DNA from: Eonycteris spelaea
Taxonomy: Eukaryota; Chordata; Mammalia; Chiroptera; Pteropodidae
Direction of reading: 5' to 3'
DNA: 64,000 nt
Assembly (NCBI GenBank): GCA_003508835.1
Contig: PUFA01000070.1
Location: forward strand, 6,820,001 to 6,884,000
Positions 47,331 through 60,331 of the stretch are shown here, piece by piece. The number at the start of each line of letters is the position of its first letter. Position 1 is the stretch's first letter. A program made the translations under genes and the position numbers. A model generated the notes under the pieces. The model was given only the letters and a program-made list of their open reading frames with translations. It was not told where the DNA came from and did not search any database.

Positions 47331-50300
47331 ATATCTTTCTTCACTTAGGTGTTACTTAAAAGGTTTAAAGATTTTAAGTAAATTTAAAATAAATTATTTA
47401 AATAAATGTATTAATTCTATATGCCTATTAAGAATAAAATATATTTGAATACATCGTTTTATTCAAGAATCCCTATCACTTTGAGTTACTTTAGTGGTCA
47501 CAGTCATAGATGATTACTATTGTCTGTCATTCCTCACTTATTGTTAGCCTTAGTGTCATCCTCTATTATCTGAAGTAGAAATCCATCCTCCAAAAAACCT
47601 GCCTAATCCAAATTGATGCATCTACCTGTAGATCATGAAATATATATTGATTCTAACAATTACAGAATATGGAACAGAACTGAGAGATATTTGAAAAATA
47701 GCAAAGATCAAAATGAACATTAAAAATTAAATAGTAGAGAACTTTGAAGTAACTAACACAGGACTCATCCTTCAACTTTGAAAACTAGAAATGGGAAAAA
47801 AATATATATGAAATAGTTGTTTTCAGATGTTGAACATAAAGCAGCAGAGGATATAGTCCTTGAAAACAGAAATACTTTCTAGGTGAAAATTCAATCAACA
47901 GGAATACAAGGAAGCTCAGAGGGCTTGCTGAGTTGAGGAGACAAAGAAGTTTGTTTGAAGAGGTAAAGATGACTAGAATTTGTGGAATAGAAAACCAGAG
48001 AAGAAGAAATTAAGTATAAAAAATCTCCAAAAGTCTGTTTCGATTCTTGTCTAAACATTATTTGATTGTTAATCTGTTCATGTGAATTGAAACTTCACAA
48101 AAACAGGTAAGAAAAACAACAACTGCTAGGAACAACAAAATCACTGGAAGCTATAAATCAAATAATTTTCACAGGTCACACAGGGCTGAGTGATATTGAG
48201 TTCCTCCTAGATTAGTTAGAGAAGAGAAACTCTAATCCTTATAGAATTCTGTAGAGACTCCAGATGGGTTATGTTGAAGGCTACTTTAGATCTCAATAAA
48301 TAAACTTAAAAATAAAAATAAAAAAGCTTTAAAAGGATAAAGGAAATCCATAAATAACTCAACTGACTCAAGCATCACATTTATGTTGAAAGCAGAAAAA
48401 AAAATGTTTGAAAAATCAAATACTTTCTTCTCATAAGACTTTGCCTTTTTTGTTTTAAGAAAGGAAATCTATTTCAGTAACTTCTACCTACATCTTATTG
48501 GCCATACTGTTATCCCATGCCTACCCATGATGTGAAGAAAGGTTGAAATTTGAGTATATTGCTTTCTAGTGTTTGTAGTAGATTAAGATTAGAGAAAAGG
48601 GCTGAGATTAGGTTTTAATACAATATGTGCCATAACAATTGTTCCAGGATGGTGGGCTCTTCCTGTTCCCTCTTTGGCTAAGTGAGGAGTCTTTGCCCTC
48701 CATATCGCCAATGCCTGACGACTTTATCAGGTACTCACTTTCTATTCCAGGCGCTGACACCCATTCTGGGCTTCAGAGAAGGCCATTATCTGCAGAGGTG
48801 ATTAGATGGGACTAGGAAACATTTTGGAGCACACGTTTGTTGGATTTCTATGAGGCAATAAATGAGGACTGTGCTGACGACAGTCAATGTGACGCCACCA
48901 CTACGTGATAACCGGCACTTCCATCCTAGAAATATTGTTTTCACTCCAGTGAAGACTGGAGGGTCCCAAGTACTGCTGTCAGAAGGTCTTTCTTAAGTGG
49001 CCCCCAGAAGCTAATTCTGGTCTTGTTCACATTATTTCTTAGCATACCTCTTCCCAACCTTTATTTCATGTATATTAGACTTAGTGTGAGGGGCAACACA
49101 GAACAATGAATCATGTACCTTTTAGAATCTTTTCTGTTGTAAACCTGAATCAGAGTTTCTCAATGTTAAATTGTGATTTTTCTTTTCTTTTTTCTTTCCT
49201 TTTTCTTTTGGGGGGGGGGGCGGGGGCATATGTTCTCTAATTTTCTTATCCGAGGCTGGCTGTGGTGAGGCAAAAGTGGGTGGCTATACAAATAAGTGAA
49301 GCTCAAAGTATGTGAAAATATCTTTGTGAAATCTTCATATTTCTGTGACTTTAGAAAAAATTTAATTTTAGAAACAGAAAGCCTGCTTACCTGAACTTCC
49401 TAACTTACTCAGAATCCTCCAGGAAGCAATTTAAAGTTCTGGTCATAAAACCCAATTTCATAAACAAACAAACAAACAAACAACAAAAAAACCCTGCTTT
49501 CATTTCTTTTAAAAACTCTTTGGTAGTTTTTAAAGTAGATTATTTCTAAAATTGATGAAAAGTTCAAAACTGATAATTCCACACAACTTAGAAATTAAAA
49601 AAAAAAAAAAAGGAAAAAGATAAACTTACCCTGAGACTGTCTGATTTAGAAACATGTTTAACAAAAAGTGTATTTTTTTTTCTATAAACGTCCAAGGCAA
49701 AGCCATGCAGTCATTAGAATTTATAAAGTGTTAATTGAAGATAGCGAAGTGGCTACCATCTGTTAATACAAATGAGTAAAACAAAAATTCTTTAAGAAGG
49801 TTTCTCATTAAAAGAATGAAGAAACACTGGGACAATGTATTTTAATTTTGAGTTCTTTGCAGCTGGTAGCAGACAATGTAGGGTCCATGCTGGAAAATAT
49901 TTTTTCAGGTGTATCACTTACAGTTATGTTTCTTTGCTATTGGAGATGCCCTTTGCCTAATGGAGCTTTTGCATATATCAGGAGGACAGAACAATACTTT
50001 TCCAATAAAAGTATATTCTATTGGACAACTTAATTGTAGTGTTACATTTGTAAGCACTCTTCCCACAGTGTTTGTCAATGAATGTTGAGTAACTAACGTT
50101 ATATATGCAGTTCTCAGAAACTGATATACAGTCTTACTGGGCCTCACAGTCTCTTAGAGTCCAGAATGAGTTTCACCTCAGACTTACAAGGGAAAGACAA
50201 GGAATCTTCCAGTATTTGAGCCTTTCATTCTTGGCCATGCATTGTCCTGTTAAACTTCTTTTAGACTTGGCCAATCATATCTCTCTTAGCGATTCAGTAA

Positions 50301-51460
50301 ATTATTTCTGTCATACCTTCTTCTAGCTGAATTTTTCTTAGGTAATCAATTAAAAAGTTTTCCTTGAGTAAAATTTTTCCTATTTCTTCTCACAGTTACA
50401 AATATTGACAGGCTCATTTTCTTTAAAGGTCCAAACACTTCTGGCTTTGCTTTGCCAGTGCTTTGTCTCCCATCATAGTCATTGCTCCTACCTACAGCCC
50501 AGGTGGAAACATGACTCTTAGGATATGAAATTTGTGTACCTGCTGCTCCTGGTTCCATACATAGGGTTGGGGAAGAGATAAGCCAGGGAAACAACACACT
50601 TTCCTTCATTTTTAACCAATTTCTCTCAAAGTCTGTAACTAGATCTACCATAAAGACCAGTTTCTTAAAAAGTGGACATTTATTTCTAGATGTTATTAAA
50701 AACCCATTTGAATAATTTTTTTCAAAAATTGCCATTTTATAAAACAAAATCACTTTTTTTATTCCAGAAACAACTTTTTATATATAAATTGGGAAAATGT
50801 AAACTCAAACTACAATAAAATTTACACTTCTAAGTTATGTTTCCATTTCAAGTATAGTTTCATCAACAAGAGGAAAAGTATTTTTCTGGAATTTTCCCAG
50901 TTATGTTTTATATGAAAAATTATATATTTTCTGGACCAATTTCACTATTAAGCTTTATAAAAATGTAATAAAATGACATTTGCAATGATTACTGTATATT
51001 TTTCTTCCATGCTTCATTTTTACCAAAATCAGAAAGAATCTTATGATAAAATTGAAATCTAATTTAGGCAGAAAGTTGGTATATCAAATTCAATTCTATT
51101 GCCAGATATTTACCCTCAACCATTATAAAAAAAGAATTTCTTTCCTTCGTGTTAATGTGTGATAGTAGAAAAAATGCTTAATTCTCAAGGAGAATAAAAA
51201 TGAATAGCAAGTCATGACTCTCAGTCTTGTCTATAAAACCAAGAAGATTAAATGTGCCTGAGCTGTTAAGGACTGCACTGATTTCAGTGAATTTGTTACA
51301 CTTTGAAGCATTCCTAAAAATCGGCAAAATGTCCAACTGCCACTGATTAAGTGTAGTAGTAGTAGTACAAGTGCTAGTAAAATGATTATATATGTACCAA
51401 GCAATGTGTAAAATCTGTCCATTTAATCCTCCCCAAATTGCCATTTTATAAATGATGACA
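47331..51460. other. Mostly unique sequence, no gene
   Basis: No exon or named repeat. 48620-49140 is richer in G+C than its surroundings. A G-run lies at 49210-49226 and (AAAC)n at about 49464-49482. The longest open frame (50346-50753, minus, 135 residues) shows no family signature. Confidence 0.4.
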
Positions 51461-51466
51461 CTCAGG

Positions 51467-51916
51467 TGTCGGGAGCCATTACAAGGCATTGAAGGTGTCA
51501 CGTAGTTTGGGAGCCGTAAAACAGTTGCTGAGACTGCTTGGAGCCCTAAAGCAGCTGCTGAGACTATGTTATCATTGGTTAAAGGAAGCAAATAGTTAAA
51601 AGTTAAACATTACTGACCTAGTGAGGAGATTCACCCATTGAGAAACTTTTTAAAGGTAATGGAATGTTTTTACAGCCTTAAAAGCAAGAATGTTTGTACT
51701 CAGATAACAAGGATGTTATATGATCTTGTGTGAATGTTAGTATTCGAATGATATACGTTGTGCTTTGCTATTGTATCCTAAAACATATATAAAGGCTGAG
51801 CTAAATAAAGATGGGTCTGCAGCATTGACTGTATGCCCTCGCGAAGCGCTTTCCTGTCTTCTTCTTTTTTTCCTTAGACTTCACTTCCCTCTTTTAGGCT
51901 GCTTTCGACTCCGGCA
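51467..51916 (+). repeat. Solo LTR, ERV2 (betaretrovirus-like), family B
   Basis: TG...CA ends (TGTCGGGAGCC... ...CTCCGGCA) flanked by perfect 6-mers CTCAGG at 51461-51466 and 51917-51922. TATA-like TATATAAA lies at 51786-51793 and AATAAA at 51804-51809. It is homologous along its length to 62490-62906 (opposite strand). The 6-bp duplication fits class II ERVs. With no second LTR or body, it is a solo LTR left by recombination. Confidence 0.88.
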
Positions 51917-51922
51917 CTCAGG

Positions 51923-52249
51923 TTTACAGAGATTATGTAATTTTCCCAGGATCAACTGATTTATAAGCCTCACTGAATAAGGTCTCTCGGCTTCTTTCAG
52001 AAGACAAGAGACTAATTCTGAGTTTAGCCTTGAAATATTAGTTGGAACTTCCTAGAGAGTTGGGAGACAGATGATAAATAAAATAAATAAGGGTATTTGA
52101 GGAAGAGAATATATAATATGCGAAGTTATTCATTAAAAGAAAACAAAAATAAATGAACAAAAAATCTTGGATGTCCTGGGAGGCAAGGAGTTTTATGAGA
52201 CGAGAAGGTAGATTGGTATAGGTGAGCACATTAGAAAATTAATGAAGCA
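51923..52249. other. No recognised feature
   Basis: Short stretch between the solo LTR and an old repeat; nothing assignable. Confidence 0.4.
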
Positions 52250-52470
52250 TGGGTTGGGTCGCACAGACTATATGCTGTGGCAATTTTTACATTTCAATAT
52301 AGTTTTAAGATGACACTATAGCATGGAAGACAGAATAGACAATAATATGAGAGACAAAAACCTAGGGATTGTATTAGAGACTGGGACACTCTTTCGGGAG
52401 GTCAGTGGAGAATGTTGGTGAAAAGGTCACACTAGCAAGAATCCAGATACTTTTGACTGGGTTGAGCTCA
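52250..52470. repeat. Ancient interspersed repeat, unnamed
   Basis: 'AAAAACCTAGGGATTGTATT' and 'GTCAGTGGAGAATGTTGG' resemble the family at 46985-47330. Confidence 0.35.
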
Positions 52471-53764
52471 GAGAAGGGGGCCTTTACTTTGGCTCCTAAA
52501 GGACAGGTAGATTTCTAAAGCCAGGCATTTTGGAAAGCAGCAGGCAATTCAGGAACTGAGGTTTTTTCAGCCTACTTTTCAATTCCTCTAAATTACACAA
52601 GAAAATTTGCCTTAGTTTCAGCAGTGAGAAACGAGAATATAAGATAGCTTCTTCAAATCCAAATGTTTATTCTTATACTTCAAGAACCAAAGACAAGTTG
52701 TCTTTGAGTCATCTTAGTTATCAGTGCAGAACTTGGAACACTATTTCCACCCATCTGGAGGAACATACCTGTACAGTGAGATGGCAGGATATAAATTTCA
52801 TCTTTTATGTCTTACAAACTAAATTTATATACTTAACAATGTATTGTGCATCTATACATTTCAACCATCTTTTAAAAAATGATTTGTGGAGTGATCAAAA
52901 ATCATTTATGTATTTATAAAAAACAAAGCAACTCTGGAATGTTTGTTGCATGTATATGGCACCTGGGGGATATTTCTTCTAACCTTTATAGGCTTTATGC
53001 TTTAGGTGTCTTAGTTACTTGACGTTCAATTTTCTTTTTCACTTTTGGTTTTAAAAAGATACAACTAAATATAAAAAATTATTGAGATTTAAATTGTTTA
53101 ATATCAATCATTTTAAAAAGAAAAAATATTGGCATGTATTTGGCACTGAGTTATAAATAAATGTTTGTAACTTTCTTGAAATTTTTTGAAAAGTTACATA
53201 AAATGTTTATTTACATCACTCTTCCATTGTTTGTCCTTGATCTTTTTATATTTCTTGACTACTACTATATAGAAATACTTGTTGTAATATATATATATTT
53301 AAAATGTAAGCTTACACATTGGGCTTATGAAAAACAGTAAATATTTTTAAGGAAATATGTTATTTTTGAAACACATGTAAATCTATAATACTATAATACT
53401 ACTATAATCTATAATACTACTCTTCTCATTGGTAGGTAGACTCAAAGAATAAGCACAGGTTTAAGAGTTAAGATTCATGTATAACTTAGAAGGCCTATTT
53501 AGAGTCAGATGAATAGTGCCTTTGGGAAAGAAACTGCTCTATATCTCCTAAGTTCAACATTAAGTTCATTTCATAAAGCAGCATGAATAAACCTTCAACT
53601 CTTAATGAAATAAATGTGCCCTTTGAGGAAGCGTAGGTTCATTTGTCACTTGTAGCTCACTGAAACACTTGAAAGGCTAAAAATATTTTTATGCCCTAAA
53701 CTTAGATGCATTTTAAAAAATGGTCTTGAGAATAAAGTAATGGTCTTGATAAAAATGGAATGTC
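52471..53764. other. No recognised feature
   Basis: AT-rich unique sequence. A small tandem of ATAATACT-type units lies at 53382-53422. Confidence 0.4.
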
Positions 53765-53895
53765 TGATTCACCCTGTTGGCTTTATCAAAATGTAAATTC
53801 CTGGGTTCACTCCAGATAAATTGAATCAAATGTCAATGGATGGGACCCTGGAATTTGCATTTTGATTATGCAAATGTTGGTAAATTGCACTACAT
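53765..53895. mobile_element. MER5-like hAT fragment
   Basis: 'TTATCAAAATGTAAATTCCTG' and 'GACCCTGGAATTTGCATTTTG' match the middle of MER5-type elements. The ends are not clear. Confidence 0.5.
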
Positions 53896-53939
53896 ATGGT
53901 ATCTTGGGTTTTTAGGAACTAGAAACTTACATATATGAA

Positions 53940-54185
53940 ATGCTTACATGCTGGAAGCTTTACATATATTTAATATATATAATATATTATTATTTAATAT
54001 ATAAATATATAATCAAAACCACAATCTTATGGAGATAGGTATGGATAAAAGTTTACGGATGAAAGAACAGTTTCATAGTTGTTAAATAACTTTACCAGAG
54101 TTACATAGCTAATAACTCGAAAGTAAAAAATTAAATCTAGATTTTTCAAACTTTAAAGCTCTTTCCACTATGTCAAGCTGCTGGT
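53940..54185 (-). mobile_element. MIR SINE, antisense, next to an AT-rich palindromic run
   Basis: 'GTTAAATAACTTTACCAGAG' and 'TTACATAGCTAATAAC' with 'CTCTTTCCACTATGTCAAGC' are MIR in reverse. 53960-54012 is a TA-rich run able to fold on itself. Confidence 0.7.
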
Positions 54186-54419
54186 TTGGAGGGGGCTGGT
54201 TTGGTGAGGCAGAGGAAGTAACCCTTTTTTGAAACAAACACATTAGATAACAAGTACTTTCTCTATTGGTTAATAGAACAAAGTAGTAAAGAAGAAATTC
54301 TTATACCAACTTCACAGTTCAGACACAAAGAGGTTAGAAAGGATGCTGATAAACACACACTTATTTATACATTTATTTACATGTTAAATGGCTACAAAGG
54401 ACTAGATATGAGGTTGAAA

Positions 54420-55400
54420 AAAGCGTGTCTCATGAGGAAAAAAATTTGGTCCTTTAAGAACAGAAAGAGATAGTGTGGTCAGCATAGATGACAAAAGGTG
54501 AATGGTGCAATGTGATTTTGGAGTCAGTGGCCAAATCATGGAGGTCTTTGGCAATTAAAGACTCTTGGCAATTATATGTTAAAACATAGATGGAGAAAGA
54601 GAAAGGGAAAGTCCAATTTACATTCTAAAATATCATTCTGGGTGTTCTGAGCTAGACCGGTTTGGTTATAAAGTAGTTAAAATAAGAAATATGGATAAGA
54701 TTAATAGAGAGTGGCAACAGAGACATAGATATGGAGAGTAATTTCAGAAATGAATTTGGATTTAGAATGATATAAGCTTCATACTGGATGAAAGTGATTT
54801 CCCATTTTTCTGTCATTAGCAGCTAGATAAAGAGAGAATGAAGGGCCATATGCTCAAAAAAGGAGCAATAAAAAAGAGCAGGTTAAAATACAAAAGAAAT
54901 GATTTGGATGAAAAAATACGTATCTTGGCTGTTCGAGCACAAAGATGGTACTTCAATCCATGGCAATAAAAGAGCTCACATATGAAGACAGCACAGCATG
55001 AAAAACAAAGAAAACCCAAGAGGTTCAGTAGAAAAAGACGGAGGAGGTGACACTGAGCAGGAGGAATCAGAGAGATACAAAGGAAATCAGAAGAGCGATG
55101 TTGTCATGAAAACCAAGAAAAGAGAGAAGTTCAAGGATGAAATGATCAATTATCTTGAGTATTTCAGAGAGGGCTGGCAAGAGGAGGGGTGAAGTGTTCT
55201 CTGTATACTCAAACCCAATGGACAGTTTCAGGTTTATTCGACTTTTGAAAATCTTGGCAGTAAAAACGTAAATAGGGAATTGGTAAAATTTGAAGATCTG
55301 GAGTCAGGAAAGGGTATTAACAGAGCTAGTCATATTATAATGGGAGAGGTACAAAAAGAGGGAAAGATTGATGATCTGGAAAAATAACATAAAAAAAGAT
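54420..55400. repeat. Ancient interspersed repeat, unnamed, long copy
   Basis: 'AATGTGATTTTGGAGTCAG', 'CATGGAGGTCTTTGGC' and 'TATCATTCTGGGTGTTCTGAG' place this in the same old family as 46985-47330. Borders are approximate. The short open frame at 54998-55192 is charged and low in complexity. Confidence 0.4.
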
Positions 55401-55479
55401 GAACGTTTTTGAGAAGACAGGGATATGTGGAGGACCTTTGCCAGAATACAGGTGCTTTTCCTGTTCTAACAGGAGAGAA

Positions 55480-55745
55480 TAATGATGATTATGATGATGA
55501 TAACTAACACTAATTGTTTTTGCTATATGCTAGACTCTTTTCTGATGTGTGTTATTAATTACATTATACGAATACATTGTTATAGTAATTAAATTAATAA
55601 AATAATCTTCTTAATAACTTTGTAAGGATGGTATTGTTATTTTTTAGATGGGCACAAAAGTATAAGAAACTTGTCCAGGTCTCACAGCTAGTAAGTGATG
55701 AAATGGGATTTGACAAAGATACTGAGCTCAGTACTGCAGACTTGC
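55480..55745 (-). mobile_element. MIR SINE, antisense
   Basis: 'GTAAGGATGGTATTGTTATT', 'AGAAACTTGTCCAGGTCTCAC' and 'AGCTAGTAAGTGATGAAATGG' are unmistakable MIR core sequence in reverse. Confidence 0.85.
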
Positions 55746-57529
55746 TGGTAGGATGATGAGTCCCATCCTATGTGATTACATGTTACTACATGATTCATAA
55801 GGCAAAGTCATCAAATGAAGGGTAGAGGGTGGTGGTGATGATGGATATAAGGGGAGATTTTAAAATGTATGAAATAATGATTAGAGACAATAAGAGAGTA
55901 TGGTGGTAAGTGCTCATTGGAGTTTTGTGAGAACAAATTTACAGAGATACCAGTCCTCCTGGTTTTGTGATTAAAGCCTTTCCATAATGTGCTGTATGAA
56001 TCCAGGTAAAATAAAATGGATAGTTGGGTTCACTCACGGCTAGAGTGTTTTTGTTTTGGCAAGGAAGTTGATGATATCTGCAAAGGTAGAACAGATCCAA
56101 AATGTGAACTTAAATCTATCTACATTTTATCTACTTCCACCGGATTGTCACCAGGAACTACTGATATTAGTATGAATAAGACAGAAATTAATAACAGTGC
56201 ATCAAACTGATTCCATAAGATCAAAATAAAAGAAAGAATTTAAAAGGAGGGGGAAAATGTTACATAGTTAGTTATCTGTAATATAATAATATGCCCTAAC
56301 TAGAGAAGTACTAAATATTCTTCTAATGTACAACAGTATGTACTGTACGAACCTACACTTGGAGAATTTTCCAGGATTGCTAGTAATATTATGACCCACG
56401 CACATTGCTGAGATTTCTTGTATTTTTTTAAAACATAATTTTTGAAGCAAAGTGAATTTTCCCTATACATTTCCTGTATTCTCCCTTAATCTTTGTTTTC
56501 TTAAAACCATTTCTCATATCTAGTTCATCCTTCTTAATGGACACTAGTAAAATTACAATTTCATGGAAATTAATGCTGATTAAAATAGATTTTCTATTAT
56601 TTATATAGTAAATACATGATACATAATTGCTCATAAAATTTAAACAGCAATAATGTGTAAATTGATTCCTTTAAGAAAAATGTGCTGTTTTAAGGTCACT
56701 ATTTCATGCATACATCATTCATTACCCATGGTGACACTATATTGCCTATTCAAAGTTATCTCAAAGCCAGAAACAAATAAAGAGGTAGGCCTAAGCTGAT
56801 GAGAAATGTGGTTTATTAGCATTTTTTTTTTTTTTTACAGATTCTTTCTTGCAAGTAAAGTTTTACTAAATAGATCCACATGGGAATGGTCTTGAATACA
56901 TAATTTTCTCTGCAAATCTTTTATTGTAGGAGCAAAGATTATGAATTTCACAGCCATAGACATTAAATTTATTTTATTCTAATCTCAGATACAAATATTT
57001 ATTCCTGAGTTTTAAGCAAAATAAGCTACCATTTATTACATACAAATGTTGGGTCATGACTATATTTTAATTACAAAGTGGAATCAAAACTCAATATGTG
57101 AAACTTTGGAAAAAACTCACCTATTAAATACTAGTATTTACTAGCATATCAAAATTCATTGTGATAAAAAATAGTATCTCTTTATTGAAATTTACATGTG
57201 TCTATTGAAAGCAGTGGCTATAATTTATAAACCCTAAAATAGGTTGACAATATAAGAGTTATGAAAATCAAGATCTTTTTCACATAACTTGACTTTGACA
57301 AAGAGGGCAGAAGCTCAGTGAGTTTTGATGAACAAAATCAAAGGACTTTACAACTGAAACATAAACAGATCTGATGGGATAAAGTAGAGAATTAAAAATG
57401 GGCCTTTCAAAGATGCTCAGTGGAAGCCCAGCAAGGAGAACAGAGCAAAAACCAAAAAGTAAGATGCCAGTTAGTCAAAGTGGTATGTGATAGCTTCAGT
57501 AGTGAATCAAAACTGGTATTCAGTAATTC
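55746..57529. other. No recognised feature
   Basis: AT-rich unique sequence; no gene or named repeat seen. Confidence 0.4.
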
Positions 57530-58010
57530 ACTTAGTCAATAAATATATAGTTTGTGCCTACCATGTGGCAGGAAATATTTTAGATGCTTGAGGTACAGCA
57601 ATGACAAAATCCATGGCCACAGCGACCTTATAGTCTAGTGAAGGAAAGAAATAATAAATAATAAGCATAATGAATAAGTAACTGTTGAAAGTGATAAACA
57701 ATATAGAATATTCTTTTTCAAGAAATGGGGCAAGATAAGAGGATCAGAGCTGAAGTGTGTGGAGTAGTTTATGATTTTAAGTAGAATAATCAGTACAGGT
57801 CTAAATTAGAAGGCAATATGGCCCCTTCATTGCATAAGCTTAAAGGAGGTGAGAGAATTAGCTATGCAGATATTTGGAGAAAGAGAAGGCTCTCAGTGCA
57901 AAGACTCTGAAGTAGGACTGTGGCTGACTTGCTCATAAGAAAGGGTCAGTATGTCTTGAGCAAAGTGAATCAGGTAGAGAGTATGGGGTCAGAGATGATC
58001 TGGCAGGGCT
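57530..58010 (+). repeat. Ancient interspersed repeat, unnamed
   Basis: It begins with the widespread pattern 'GTGCCTACCATGTGGCAGG' and 'TGAGGTACAGCAATGAC', then runs into the 'GTGCAAAGACTCTGAAGTAGG' part. It joins the two halves seen separately elsewhere in the window. Confidence 0.5.
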
Positions 58011-58214
58011 GTCTTCCGTGGCTTCCTTCTTCTCTCTACTGTCTTTTCTGTATTTTCCCCTTACTCTGGTTCTAGAAGGAAGGGGCTAGCATGATAGGCT
58101 ATATCACCAAATAAATCTAAGGGTAGAGGAAAGAAGTAGAAGTCTGATTCTGTAGAATGGGTAGATAGTGTAAAGACTGTAGGTGAATGGCCACATGTTC
58201 CCTGAGAAATGCAA

Positions 58215-58349
58215 AGAGAAAGACACCACTGCACAGGTTGGGATTAAATCCCGTCTCTGTTATTAACTAGCTACCTGACCTAAAAAAGCGACTTAGTAAC
58301 TTCCCTGAACCTTAATCTCCTCAATGCTAAAATGGATATTACACCTTTC
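58215..58349 (+). mobile_element. MIR SINE, sense, left part (split by an LTR)
   Basis: 'GGATTAAATCCCGTCTCTG', 'TTAACTAGCTACCTGACC' and 'CAATGCTAAAATGGATATTAC' are MIR up to the LTR insertion. The rest follows at 58752-58835. Confidence 0.85.
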
Positions 58350-58745
58350 TGTGGAGAGCGGGATGTAAGCTGACAAGGTCCTTGCAACCTGCGAGGGCAA
58401 CCAAGGGTTACTTCGCCTCAGCAAACTCCTCTGAGAACAAGAAAGTATAAACATAGTCGTAGGCAAGCAAACAAGCTGAAGGCCATGAGAAGATACGGCT
58501 TGGGAAAAGTAGAAGAAACAGTATTGTTATGACTAAGGGAAACTGCTTATGCCAATTAGTACGTTCTTGTATAAAAGCAGCATGCAAAAATAAAACTGGG
58601 TCATTGTCCGCCATCAGTGGGCCGTGAACCTTCTGATCCCTACTTTTTGTCTTCTTTCTTTTCTCATCTCCGACCGTTCCCGCTCAAGTTTATTTTCCAG
58701 GGCCGAGCTGGATATGGTAGGGTTTACCACTTGCTGGATGTGGCA
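58350..58745 (+). repeat. Solo LTR, ERV2-like, inside a MIR
   Basis: TG...CA ends (TGTGGAGAGCGGG... ...GGATGTGGCA) flanked by perfect 6-mers CCTTTC at 58344-58349 and 58746-58751. TATA-like TATAAAA lies at 58570-58576 and AATAAA at 58589-58594. It is a different family from the LTRs at 51467 and 62490. Confidence 0.85.
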
Positions 58746-58751
58746 CCTTTC

Positions 58752-58835
58752 TCCCAAAATTCCCATAAGGGTTAGATGATATATGTAAACTGTTGGCACA
58801 GGGCCTGGCATAAAGTAGGCATTTGTGACAAGGTG
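58752..58835 (+). mobile_element. MIR SINE, right part
   Basis: 'AAGGGTTAGATGATATATG' and 'AGGGCCTGGCATAAAGTAGGC' complete the MIR started at 58215. Confidence 0.85.
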
Positions 58836-60103
58836 TCTTCTTCCATTTTTTATTTTGGCTGCTTAGCATTAACGTCACTGAGTTCAGCTCAGAGGTTATT
58901 ATCTTCTAGAAATAAATTTTGGATTTGAGTGTAAGAACTATAATTCTTGCACTATATCAATAAAAAGACAATTGAAACAGTTATACAGAATAATGTGAAT
59001 TCACAGAGATAATAAGAAAAGTATTTTAAACTTTTTCCCACGGCACATTCAAACCTGTTCCACGGAACTATAATTTTTGCCACTCTCCATTGAATAAAAC
59101 CTAGGAAAAGTTCCAGGCCTTTTCTGGTCAATTTTTATACACATCTGTGTCAGGTAGGCCAACTGCAATGGAAAAGAAGGCTCTGGTGTTCTTGTCATTA
59201 TTTTACTGCTTACAGTGCCCCTCCCTCACCAAGAGATGAGTGCCAAATAAGTTCTTACTTGACTGAGACAGCTGTGAGTGGAAATTAGTCTTCTCTGGAT
59301 CTGGCAGTGGTTTAAAACTGATACTTTTCTTGTAGGGTGGTTTGGGGGTTCTCCAGAGACCCTGCAATACTGGGAATCTCTCTCTTGTAGATCTCTTAAA
59401 ATGAATCACTTTATCTGTTTCAACTAACCTTTTATATTTTCTGCTCAGTCCTGAGGGACCCAGTAGTACACTCCCAACTACTGTCTGCCAGGATCATCTC
59501 ACACCTCCACGTGGCCTTCATGGACAATGTCTAAGACAGCCCCAGTTTGCTTTGCTTGCTTAAGGGATCCCCTTTGTTCCACAGGAGTCATGAATCCTTT
59601 ATCCCAACAAACTCTGGAGATGTAGGCCATCTTCAATATTTTACCCAGCTCTGAGCAGCTAGAACTCTCAAGCTTTAGATTTTTCAGATTGAGTCCAACA
59701 CCAAAGAGTATATCACTCACGATCCAAGAGACTCATGGTTTCTTGGAGCATCTTTTTCTAGGCTTAAAATGAAGTTCAAATACTCTTTAAGAAAGTAGGA
59801 TGAAACTCATGATCCATAGATAACTTCTGGATGAATCTTCTAATATCCAGTGTCTTAACTTCTGTACTTTAAACCCTGAGTGAGTGAGGAATCAAGAGTC
59901 AGAAGCTATTGTTCTGCCATTTCCTTTCTGAATCAGCATATACTGTCTTTTTGTGGAGTAAATAGAAATTCTGACTTGGGGACATAGACAAACAGACTGA
60001 AATCATTCCATTCTGCATTTTGTTATGCTATCTTCTCAAGAAAAAAAAAAAAAGTGTGTTATTTTAGAATAAAAATTCCTTGTTTAATCAATTATCTATG
60101 CCA
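58836..60103. other. No gene recognised
   Basis: Somewhat G+C-richer at 59040-59850, with short minus-strand open frames (59203-59409, 59499-59720) that carry no family signature. It may be old LTR or provirus sequence, but nothing decides it. Confidence 0.35.
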
Positions 60104-60331
60104 TGGGTCCCCAATCCCTGAGGGATTCCCCCAGTACTGGTCCATGACCTGTTAGGAACTGGGCCGCACAACAGGAGGTGAGCAGCAGGCCAGTGAGGGA
60201 AGCTTTATCTGAATTTGCGGCCACTCCCCAGCACTAGCATCAGCTCCTCAGCTCCACCTCAGATCATCAGGCATTAGATTCTCATAGGAACATGGGTCCT
60301 TGGTGCAAAAAGGCTGGGGATTGCTGCTCTA
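60104..60331. mobile_element. hAT-type non-autonomous DNA transposon
   Basis: It starts 'GGTCCCCAATCCCTGAGG' and ends 'AGGCTGGGGATTGCTG' in roughly inverted form. Inside are 'CTGTTAGGAACTGGGCCGCAC', 'ACAGGAGGTGAGCAGCAGG' and 'AGGCATTAGATTCTCATAGG'. This is a repeat I recognise from many mammals, although I cannot give its exact name. Confidence 0.7.

Noticed and set aside
50346..50753. 135-residue minus-strand frame in unique DNA
   Set aside because: No recognisable domain, no codon bias and no splice or promoter context; not enough to call a gene.
51178..51591. 137-residue minus-strand open frame
   Set aside because: It crosses the edge of a solo LTR and its target duplication; an accidental frame.
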